Of a DNA stretch of 64,000 nucleotides, positions 38,029 through 47,100 are shown one piece after another. The DNA comes from Bradyrhizobium barranii subsp. apii (GTDB taxonomy: Bacteria > Pseudomonadota > Alphaproteobacteria > Rhizobiales > Xanthobacteraceae): NCBI RefSeq assembly GCF_011516635.5, contig NZ_CP096255.1, positions 1,426,001-1,490,000 of the forward strand. Reading direction: 5' to 3'. Numbering within the stretch: position 1 is the first letter of the stretch; each line of letters begins with the position of its first letter. The position numbers and the translations under genes were made by a program. The notes under the pieces are model-generated. The model saw nothing but the letters and a program-made list of their open reading frames with translations. It searched no databases and was not told where the DNA came from.

Positions 38029-38315
38029 GATTGAACGAAGGCGCGGGAGGCTATTCGCGGTTTTGCAGCTATGGGGATTGTTCGAGATCGCCATGCCCGA
38101 TCTGCTGGCTCGGCGCGTGAGGCAGAGACACAGGAGTGCGCATCCTGGAAGAGTTGAGATCAGACGCGCTTCGCCTGAGATCGCGATAGGCCTTTTGCTG
38201 CATCGGACGGTTGTTGTCGCGCAGTGTGACAGCACGGATTCGACATCGTCCGCGATGATCGAGACGCTGGGAGCGAAATGACGAATGATGATCGTCGTGC
38301 ACGACATGACTTGGC

Positions 38316-39566
38316 TCACGATGTGTCGCATCGGAACGGTGATGTTCGAGGGCTGGGGCGTCTGAAGCTATGTCGAAAGCGCTCAATGATGCGCATGACG
38401 CCACCACAATCGGGACAGGCAGGAACCTCGGCCCAGGTTTGAGCCTCCGAATCCACAGGCGACGGCTGGCCATCGTTTGGGGCTGTTCGCTCATGATCGA
38501 GAAGTTCGCGGCAAAGGGCGAGCTTGGCAGCGCGATGGCGGTTGGCCATGAAGCCGAAGTGGCGGATGCGGTGGAAGCCGTCAGGCGGCGTATGAAGCAG
38601 GAAACGGCGAATGAACTCATCGGGCTTGAGATTCATGATCTTTGTCGCGCTGTTTTGGCGATAGTCCTTCCATGAGAAGGCGACATGATCGTCGTCGAGT
38701 GCGACGAGCCGGCTGTTGGCGATCGCGACGCGATGGGTGTAGCGGCCGAGATAGGCCAGGACCTGTGCGGGTCCGCCGAAGGGCCGCTTGGCGTAAGCAA
38801 CCCAGTTGATGCGTCGCATGGCGTCGAGGTGGGCCGCAAAGGCAGCCGGCTCGGCCAGAGCTCCGAGATCGCCGAAGAAACGCAAGGCACCGGAGTTGAA
38901 GGCTGCCGACAGACGTTTGAGAAAAAGTGTGCGAAATAGTCTGGACAACGGTTTGACGGCCAGGAAGAAGTTCGGTCGGCAAGCGGTCCAGCGCGCGCCA
39001 TCGGGCGAGAGGCCGCCACCCGGAACGACGCAATGGACGTGGGGATGATGCATCAGCGTCTGTCCCCAGGTGTGGAGGACGGCGACGCCGCCGATCGCAC
39101 CGCCGAGCCGGCGTGGATTGGCGGCGAGCGTCGTCATCGCCTCGGCGGCAGCCTTGAACAGGATGGCATAGACGACGGCCTTGTTCTGGAAAGCGATCGC
39201 GGCGATCGGTGCGGGAAGTGTAAAGACGACGTGGAAATAGGGAACCGGAAGCAGGTCGGCTTGACGCGCGGCGAGCCACGCGGCTCGGGCTCTCCCCTGA
39301 CACTTCGGACAGTGCCGATTGCGGCAGGAATTATAGGCAACGCGTGTCGTGCCGCAGTCGTCGCAAGCCTGCATGTGGCCGCCGAGCGCCTCGGTCCGGC
39401 ACGCAACGATCGCGCTCATCACGCGCCGCTCGACCCGCCCCAGATGACCGGCATGTACACGGCGATAGGCGTCGCCATGCCGGCGCAGAATATCGGCAAT
39501 CTCGATGGCGGGCCTGTTGGAGCGGATGTCGGAGCGGGTCATGACCCGCATCCCGCTGCGGGTCAT
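38316..39566 (-). CDS. IS91-family HUH transposase, 416 aa
   Basis: Rolling-circle (Rep-like) transposase. An N-terminal zinc-finger region (CDDCGTTRVAYNSCRNRHCP, residues ~68-88) precedes the core motif HHPHVHCVVPGGG (~176-188), which contains the metal-binding HxH, and YLGRYTHRVAIANSRL with the catalytic Tyr region. A C-terminal Cys pair (CPDCGGVM) closes the protein. Length and motifs are normal and the frame is intact. The start overlaps the stop of the upstream recombinase (ATGA), so the two are co-translated. Confidence 0.88.
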   Translation of the reverse strand: MTRSGMRVMTRSDIRSNRPAIEIADILRRHGDAYRRVHAGHLGRVERRVMSAIVACRTEALGGHMQACDDCGTTRVAYNSCRNRHCPKCQGRARAAWLAARQADLLPVPYFHVVFTLPAPIAAIAFQNKAVVYAILFKAAAEAMTTLAANPRRLGGAIGGVAVLHTWGQTLMHHPHVHCVVPGGGLSPDGARWTACRPNFFLAVKPLSRLFRTLFLKRLSAAFNSGALRFFGDLGALAEPAAFAAHLDAMRRINWVAYAKRPFGGPAQVLAYLGRYTHRVAIANSRLVALDDDHVAFSWKDYRQNSATKIMNLKPDEFIRRFLLHTPPDGFHRIRHFGFMANRHRAAKLALCRELLDHERTAPNDGQPSPVDSEAQTWAEVPACPDCGGVMRIIERFRHSFRRPSPRTSPFRCDTS

Positions 39567-40423
39567 CCAGGTGGCGTCACCTCCAGCGACAGGCGATCGA
39601 GCGGGCTCTGCGTCGCTCGGATCGTATCGGTGGCGACCTGCGTGTAGCGCGCTGTCGACGACAAATTATTGTGCCCGAGCAAGACCTGGATGATCCGGAT
39701 ATCGGTTCCGTTCTCGAGAAGATGTGTCGCGAAGCTGTGGCGCAGCGTGTGCAGCGTGACGCGCTTGGTCAGGCCCGCAGCCTTCACCGCCGACCGGCAG
39801 GCGGCATGCAGCACGGTCTGATCGATCGGATGATCTTCGTCACGACCAGGGAACAGATAAAGCCGCGGCCGGGCGAGCCGCCAGTAGGTGCGCAGGATGC
39901 CCAGCAGCTGGGGCGACAGCATCACGTTGCGATCCTTCGCGCCCTTGCCGTGGCGCACCTGGATGACGCCGCGGGCGCTGTCGATGTCTTCGATCCGCAG
40001 TCCCGCAACCTCCGAGGCCCTGAGCCCGGCCGCATAGGCGGTGGTGAGCGCGGCGCGGCTCTTCAGGCTCGATACCGCTTCAAGAAACTGAACCACTTCG
40101 TCGGCGCTGAGAACGACCGGCAGCTTGCGCGGTTCTCGCGCATAGGGAATGCGCTCTGGGATGAGCGCCTCGCCGAGCGTGACGCCGTAGAAAAACCGTA
40201 GCGCACAGACGATCTGGTTCAGCGCCGGCCATGAGATGCCGGTCGAGACCAAATGCACCTGGAAGGCGCGGACGTCTTCCAGCTCTAACCGGTCAGGCGA
40301 TCGGCCAAAATAGCGGCTGAACTTCGAAACCGCGCTGATGTAGGATCTTTGCGTCGCCGGCGACAGATTGCGGACGGTCATGTCTTCGATCATGCGGCGG
40401 CGAAGAGGGCTCAAATCGGCCAT
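39563..40423 (-). CDS. Tyrosine recombinase of the IS91 element, 286 aa
   Basis: A XerC/D-like recombinase. I chose the ATG at 40423 (MADLSPLRRRMIEDMTVRNL); an upstream ATG adds a non-conserved leader. The SAM-like core-binding domain (SPATQRSYISAVSKFSRYFG) is followed by the catalytic domain with Arg in AAGLRASEVAGL, the HTLRHSFATHLLENG box, LGHNNLSSTARYTQV with His and the nucleophilic Tyr. All catalytic residues are present. Its exact role in IS91 movement is not established. Confidence 0.85.
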   Translation of the reverse strand: MADLSPLRRRMIEDMTVRNLSPATQRSYISAVSKFSRYFGRSPDRLELEDVRAFQVHLVSTGISWPALNQIVCALRFFYGVTLGEALIPERIPYAREPRKLPVVLSADEVVQFLEAVSSLKSRAALTTAYAAGLRASEVAGLRIEDIDSARGVIQVRHGKGAKDRNVMLSPQLLGILRTYWRLARPRLYLFPGRDEDHPIDQTVLHAACRSAVKAAGLTKRVTLHTLRHSFATHLLENGTDIRIIQVLLGHNNLSSTARYTQVATDTIRATQSPLDRLSLEVTPPG

Positions 40424-40586
40424 CTCGATACTCCTGTCTGAGGGGGTGGGCTCCAACACCCACATCCTCTCAGCCAGGAGGCGATCTATGCCACCTTGCC
40501 CCCTACGCCGCGGCAGCGGCTTCGTTCAATCAGTCGGCCCCTACGAGAGCCAGTGGATTCGCTGCTGGACGAGAGATTATGTTATA

Positions 40587-41450
40587 TCAGGCCGGGTTTT
40601 CGGCGCTGCGGCTTTTGGGGAAGTTGAGAGGGAGTAGATCTTCAATATCGTCGTCGTCGCGGCGCTGGGGCAATTCGGTGAGGACATGTCGCAACCATGC
40701 GAAGGGCTCAACGCTACAGGCGCGACAGGTCAGCACCAGGCTATAGACAACGGCACTGGCGCTGGCTCCATCAACGGTATCGCTGAAGAGCCAATTTTTC
40801 CTGCCACAGGCGAAGATTCTGATGTCGCGCTCAAGAAGGTTGTTGTGGATCGGCATCTCGCCGTCCTCGTTGTAGCGCGTCAGATATTCCCACTGATTGA
40901 GCGTATAGGAGACAGCATCGCCGAGCTTGGTGTCGGGCACGACCTTTGCGGCGATTGCTTCGAGCCATGCCTTGAGAGTGTTCAGGACAGGAATGCTGTG
41001 TTGCTGGCGGAAGCGGCGCCTGTAATTGGCCCGCGTTTCGCCGTCATCCGGTTTTTCTTCACGCACCTGTCTTTCAATCCGGTAGAGTTGGTCGAAGAAC
41101 TTGAGGGCTTGCGCCGGCAGCCCGCCGGGTTTCTTCCTCGCTTTGAGGGCGTCGACAAAGCGCCGCCTGGCGTGGGCCACGCATCCGATATGCGTGGCGC
41201 CTTTCAACGTGCGCCAGGCCGAGTAACCGTCACTCATCAAGATGCCGCGGTAGTCGCCAAGGAAGGTCTGCGGGTGTTCCTGCCCACGACCAGGCTGATA
41301 ATCGAACAGCACAATCGGCTGCTCACTGTCCTCGCCGCTGCAATAGGCCCACATGTACGAGGTGCTGGAGGCTTCCTTGTCCTTTTCCTTCAATACCTGA
41401 ACCGTTGTTTCGTCGCCGTGGATGAGGGCCTGGCACGCTCGGGTGCACAA
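40587..41450 (-). pseudogene. IS66 TnpC, N-terminally truncated
   Basis: The C-terminal ~280 residues of an IS66 transposase, closely related to the intact one at 60068-61639: ALIHGDETTVQVLKEKDKEA with the first Asp, MSDGYSAWRTLKGATHIGCV, and HNNLLERDIRIFACGRKNWL with Glu. The N-terminal zinc-finger and helical parts and tnpA/tnpB are missing; a leader-like IS66 end (GGTGTCC/GGACACC pattern) appears right after at 41484-41525, so an internal deletion joined the left end to the middle of tnpC. Confidence 0.8.
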
Positions 41451-42006
41451 CCGTCACCCGCAGCTTCTGTCCTTCTTCCATCACGTAGTGTCCACCTCAC
41501 ATTTGGTGGCCACCTCATGCATCAGCTCTCTCAACATAAAAGGTACGCGAATGAGGAAGCTAAAGTCCTCGCATTTTAAATCGCCGTCCAAGGAAACGGT
41601 AGTGAAGCGATCGATTACGATGTGATGGCTGCCGCCTATCGGGCTGACAATGAGCACGGCGCTTGGAACACGCTATACGAAATGTGCGCCATTCTCACCT
41701 TATTCGGCGCTTGCCTATACCCAACGATCGAGACGATGGCAATCGACAGGATCGAACGACGGAGCGCATCGCTCTGTGCTCACTCCGGCCATCATCGTGC
41801 CATCAACGTGTGGTCATCGCGATCGCTGTCGATCGACAGCGTTGCTCCATCGTCTCATACGTACTCTCAGCCCCTCTACTTCATGAAGCGCGATTGAAAA
41901 AAACGAACGATGGGGTTTATGCGTCGGCCAATCTCTGCGACAAGGCACCGAGTCGCTTGAAGGCACAGCCGTCGGCTGGTTTGCAAAATGAATAGGAGGC
42001 ATCGGG
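41451..42006. other. IS66 left-end remnant and unassigned sequence
   Basis: 41484-41525 matches the left-end leader of the IS66 at 59170-59205. Beyond it no gene is recognised; frames such as that from ATG 41622 show no family features. An AGGAGG site at 41995-42000 serves the next gene. Confidence 0.4.
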
Positions 42007-42946
42007 TTGCTAATAGATTTTCCGCGCATCAATCGGTCTAAGGCTGTCTTCGATGATATTTATGCTTCGGATGATCCCAGGGCATATTTCACCGTGCTGG
42101 GAGACCTGGATTATATGATCCCGGACGTGGCTGAGCCGGTTGTGCGCCAGATTCTCGCGGCGAACGCATCGGCAACTGGCGTTAAGCCGACCGTGCTTGA
42201 CATTGGCTGTTCATACGGCATCAACGCTGCTGTGCATCGGTTTCCACTGACGTTCGGGGGCTTGCGTCATCGCTACGCTCGGCGCGAGATGAGGGCAATC
42301 AGCTCTGATACACTGGTGCGTCTTGATCGCAGTTTCTATGCGTCTTGGCCGGATGTCGGACTGGCACGATTTATCGGTCTCGATGTATCGGCACCGGCGA
42401 TCAGCTATGCAACAGGTGTCGGTCTCCTTGAGCAGGGTATTGTCGCTGATCTTGAAAAGGAGACGCTATCGACGGACAGCGCGCACATCATCCGCCCCAC
42501 TGACGTTATCATGTCGACGGGGTGCATCGGCTACGTTACCGAGAAGACGTTCAGCAAAATTCTCGATGCGACAGAGAAGCGTCCATGGATTATCTCATTC
42601 GTGCTACGAATGTTCCCATTTGATTCTCTTTGCTGCAACGCTCGCGAAGCGTGGCCTTGTAACGGAACGTCTTACCGGCGCGACATTTATCCAGCGTCGC
42701 TTTCGCGATGCTGAAGAGTTTGAAAGTTGTTTGGCCACCTTGGCGGCTCTTGGCGTCGATACTACCGGTCTTGAGTCGGAAGGGCTGTTTCACGCCGATT
42801 TGCTCTTGTCCCGCCCTGAGATGGATGCTCGCGCCACCCCTCTCGAAAACATTGTCACCGTCGCCAGCGGCAGGGGTCGGCCTATCGGGCCCCGTTATGT
42901 GCATATTGGAGGCAACGCGGGCTTGCAGGTTGCGTTGGAGCCGTGA
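42007..42946 (+). pseudogene. SAM-dependent methyltransferase, frameshifted
   Basis: A TTG at 42007 follows AGGAGG. The product contains a class I methyltransferase motif I (TVLDIGCSYGINAAV, residues ~60-74), a later FIGLDVSAPAISYA region and DVIMSTGCIGYVTEKTFSKI. Near 42620, after RMFPFDSL, the frame changes by +1 and the C-terminal third continues as FAATLAKRGLVTERLTGATF, ending NAGLQVALEP at 42946. The whole would be ~310 residues. Apart from this one shift the gene looks well preserved, so a recent mutation or a sequence error is possible. Substrate unknown. Confidence 0.65.
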
Positions 42947-43069
42947 CGGGTTCCTTTTCCGAGGATAGTTGTGGGTATGCCCCAAGGAACTGTACACCGA
43001 AGTGGATCATACCCTGACTTCCTGAATGATTACTTTCTATCAGGTCGGTAGTCTTACAGAGAAGCCTTG

Positions 43070-43425
43070 GTTATGACTACTTCGCCGATTGCGAATCCAT
43101 GTGTTGCCGTGCCGTATGATCGAGGTCGCCGCTGCGTCAGATTTCTACGATCGAGTGCGGCGTATTGCCGTTTCCAACGTATCGTTCGAAGTGCGGCAAG
43201 CGAAGAAGTTCGCACTGCGGCCGACGCCAAGGCTAGGGCGAAATCGATAGCAAAGGTCAGCACGAGCCAGCCGATTAGCGCGCCAGCCAGAGCCTGTTCC
43301 AGGCCAGCCAGATCACGCCCGCAATCGCGGCCCAGAAATGGAAGCCGGTCGCGTACGAAGACGAATTTGTCGGCCGCCGCAAGAGCCGCGCCGTTGGCCG
43401 CGGGGGCATGCACTGTATAGACCGG
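43070..43425 (-). pseudogene. DUF2628 membrane protein, frameshifted
   Basis: The minus strand reads VYTVHAPAANGAALAAADKF, then VFVRDR, then in a neighbouring frame GFHFWAAIAGVIWLAWNRLW, and back to LIGWLVLTFAIDFALALA. This is the recognisable order of DUF2628 proteins (a short soluble start, then two to three membrane helices). At least two frameshifts have killed it. Function of the family is unknown. Confidence 0.6.
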
Positions 43426-43462
43426 CTTCGAACGCTCCGCCGAGGATGGACTCTTACTTACA

Positions 43463-43506
43463 GCATGATCTTCCGGAAAACCGGCACGACCTTTTCCGGA
43501 TCATGC
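43463..43506. repeat. Palindromic repeat
   Basis: GCATGATCTTCCGGAAAA and TTTTCCGGATCATGC form an inverted repeat around a short centre. Similar GATCCGGAAAA palindromes are, as I recall, frequent between genes in Bradyrhizobium chromosomes. Probably a REP-like element. Confidence 0.5.
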
Positions 43507-43689
43507 ACCCGGAGATCAGCCGCCGAGCTGCCCCTTGGTTGAGACGCCAGCATGCATTCGCTGTGGTCTTCCATGCGAGCCTGCAGGAAGACGCCGTCTT
43601 GAGGTCTGAGGTCGAATACCCGAGCGGGTCTCGCATCGGACCCGCCTGACGACAGGAGGGGGGCGCTCCGATTCTGTCGGCACTCGACA

Positions 43690-44080
43690 CCGCCGCTTAT
43701 TGGCTGATGCTGACCGTGCGCGACGCGATTCCCAAAGCCCGGGAATTGGCGACAGCCGAGTTCGCGACGCTGCGTCTTCGTCTCTTGAAACTCGCTGCCC
43801 GTGTCGTCGAGACCACGAGCCGCATTCGCCTTGCGTTTGCCGCGGCATGTCCCGAAGCCGACCTGATCCGCGGCTTGCCAGGCGCGCTGCTGCCGCTCGG
43901 TCCTTGACCGGCGAGGCGTCCGCCCCCGTTCGCCCAACCTACACCTCAAGCGCGTTGCAAAGTACCGGTCGTCAGGCGGTGAAAAGCCGAAGGCAATCCC
44001 GCGCGCCTCGTCAGCAGATGTGCGGCCACATCAATGGGACCAAAAAAAACGCACTCTCACGAATAGGACGGGCTAAAGGG
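43690..44080 (+). mobile_element. IS1380 right-end fragment
   Basis: The last ~70 codons of an IS1380 transposase (AAYWLMLTVRDAIPKARELA to GALLPLGP, stop at 43906) and the downstream end of the element are nearly identical, in inverted orientation, to 35576-35960. The 5' part is missing. It lies 75 bases upstream of the NopD-like gene and has probably replaced its native promoter region. Confidence 0.75.
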
Positions 44081-44154
44081 TAGTTTGTTGCTGATTCCCA
44101 GCGTGTCAAATTCGAGCCCGGCTTCGAAGGCCTATATTTTGAAAGTGAGAACGG

Positions 44155-47100
44155 ATGGATTTCCCCTCGACGAAGTGGGTGAGCACGGGCCCGCAAGAGA
44201 GTTCACCCGCGGCGCCGTCCGCAGATACGGCGACCTTTGAGCGGCAGCTGAGCGAGATCGCCAATTCAGGTGGAGGTGGTGGAGCAATGCCGGCCGCCTC
44301 GGCGCTGCAGCCGGCTCAGTCAGCTGGGGTTTTGAAAGGGCACAGCAAGCAGCCTCTTTATTCCGAGGATGCTCGCCTTATTTCGGGGCTTGAGGAGGCC
44401 CTCCGCAACGGCAACGCCGCCAACCACACCGCCAGGGATTATGCAGGTTCTCTTCTCAGCCTTGGCCGCTGGCTCTTCGCAAATAACAAAGATCCGATCG
44501 CTGCTCGGCTCGACGACCAGTCGCTAACCAATGATGCGCGCGAGGCCATCAAAAAGGGTCCTAACAGGAGACGACTCCTTCTGGCAATAGACCATCTCCG
44601 GACCTTCCAGTCGACGGGCGTCGTGCCGATCACAGGCCGGGCTGAGCTAAATCCTCACCCTCAGGACGTAGCTCTCATCAAAGAGTACAAAAACGAAGCA
44701 GCGACAGGGACCGGCAGAGGGTATGCAACTGTTCTTCGCAGTTTCAGTGACTACCTGCGTGAAAACAACAAGAAGGGCATTTCTGCTCGGCTTTCCGGCA
44801 AGGCGTTGGATGGAGATGTCGAGAGCTATAGGAAAGACGCCGGGGGTAATCGGAATATCGGTGCCGCACTGGCTGATCTCCGAAAATCGCAGGCTGGCGC
44901 TAAAGCGATGGAGCGCGAGCGCCATATTTCCCCCGTTCCTGATCCCGAAGACGCGGCACTGATGGAGCCGATGCCCGTCGGCGGCGCCGCTGCGCAGCAC
45001 AGCGCGTCGCAGGACGCGGGCAGTTGGCCAAAGGAGCTGCTTCCTGTAGAAGGCTACGATCAGGATTTGCTTTGGGAGCTGATGGACGAACCCGGCCCGT
45101 CGTCATCTCTTCTTGAGCCAGCCGCGCGCCATGACCAGTCATCGGATCCCGGAGAGTCCATTCGTCCCTTGAATTGGGGCTACGACCGCCAGCAGTTCCC
45201 GGACGAGCCGATCGGTGCACTTGCCAAGAGCAACCTCCTGCCAAGCAAGGAGGTCCTCATCAACGATGAGCATGACACAGCTGAATTGAGGCCAGCGAAG
45301 AGGCCGAGGACCCTAGACAATCTGCACGGCGTTGCCATTGAGCGGCAACTGAGCGAGCGTGGTGGAGCAATGCCGGCCGTCTCGGCGCTGCAGCCTGCTC
45401 AGTCAGCTGGAGTTTTGATAGGGCGGAGCAAGCAGCCTCTTTATTCCGAGGACGCTCGTCTTATTTCGGGGCTTGAGGAGGCCCTCCGCAATGGCAACGC
45501 CGCCAACCACACCGCCAGGGATTATGCAGGTTCTCTTCTCAGCCTTGGCCGCTGGCTCTTCGCAAATAACAAAGATCCGATCGCTGCTCGGCTCGACGAC
45601 CAGTCGCTAACCGATGATGCGCGCGAGGCCATCGAAAAGGGTCATCACAGGAGACTCCGTCCGGCAATAGACCATCTCCGGACCTTCCAGTCGACGGGCG
45701 GAGTCGTGCCGATCACAGGCCGCGCTGAGCTAAATCCTCATCCCCAGGACGTGGCTCTGATCAAAGAGTACAAAAACGAAGCAGCGACAGGGACCGGCAG
45801 GGGGTATGCAGCTGTTCTTCGCAGTTTCAGTGACTATCTGCGTGAAAACAACAAGCCGAGCATTGCTGCTCGGCTTTCCGGCAAGTTCCTGGATGGAGAT
45901 GTCGAGAGCTATAGGAAAGACGCCGGGGGTAAGAATATCGGTGCCGCGCTGGCTGATCTCCGAAAATCGCAGGCCGGCGCTAAAGCGATGGAGCTCGAGC
46001 GCCATATTCTCCCCGGTCCTGATCCCGAAAACGCGGTACAGTTGGAGCCGATGCCCGGCGGCGGCGCCGCTGCGCAGCATGCGTCGCAGGACGCGGGCAG
46101 TTGGCCAAAGGAGTTGCTTCGTCCCTTGAACTGGGACTACGACCGCCAGCAGTTCCCGGACGAGTCGATCGGTGCACTTGCCAGGAGCAACCCCCTGCCA
46201 AGCGAGGAGGTCGTCATCAACGATGAGCATGACACAGCTGAGTTGAGGCCCGCGAAAAGGCCGAGGACCCTAGACAATTTGCACGGCCTTGCCATTGAGC
46301 GGCAGCTGAGCGAGATCGCCAATTCAGGTGGAGGTGGTGGAGCAATGCCGGCCGCCTCGGCGCTGCAGCCGGCTCAGTCAGCTGGGGTTTTGAAAGGGCA
46401 CAGCAAGCAGCCTCTTTATTCCGAGGATGCTCGCCTTATTTCGGGGCTTGAGGAGGCCCTCCGCAACGGCAACGCCGCCAACCACACCGCCAGGGATTAT
46501 GCAGGTTCTCTTCTCAGCCTTGGCCGCTGGCTCTTCGCAAATAACAAAGATCCGATCGCTGCTCGGCTCGACGACCAGTCGCTAACCAATGATGCGCGCG
46601 AGGCCATCAAAAAGGGTCTTAACAGGAGACGACTCCTTCTGGCAATAGACCATCTCCGGACCTCGCAGTCGACGGGCGGGATCGTGCCGATCGCAGGCCG
46701 CGCTAAGCTGAATCCTTATCCCCAGGACGTGGCTCTCATCAAAGAGTACAAAAACAAAGCTGCGACAGGTACCGTACGTACCTATGCAGTTGTTCTTAAC
46801 AGTTTCAGTGACTACCTGCGTGAAAATAACAAGAAGGGCATTGCTGCTCGGCTTTCCGGCAAGGCGTTGGATGGAGATGTCGAGAGCTATAGGAAGGACG
46901 CCGGGGGTAATCGGAATATCGGTGCCGCACTGGCTGATCTCCGAAAATCGCAGGCCGGCGCTAAAGCGATGGAGCTCGAGCGCCATATTTCCCCCGGTCC
47001 TGATCCCGAAAACGCGGTACTGATGGAGCCGATGCCCGCCGGCGGCGCCGCTGCGCAGCACAGCGCGTCGCGGGACGCGGGCAGTTGGCCAAAGGAGCTG

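Larger units (their letters stand above)
38029..40531 (-). mobile_element. IS91-family element with tyrosine recombinase
   Basis: GATTGAACGAAG at 38029-38040 and its complement CTTCGTTCAATC at 40520-40531 probably mark the ends. Two genes on the minus strand, a tyrosine recombinase then a HUH transposase, overlap by four bases. IS91 elements of rhizobia often have this two-gene form. No target duplication is expected for rolling-circle transposition. Confidence 0.65.

Noticed and set aside
41985..42006. tts box before the methyltransferase gene
   Set aside because: The nearby CCGTCGGCTGGTTTGCAAAA matches only about half of the core positions, including loss of TCGAAAG.
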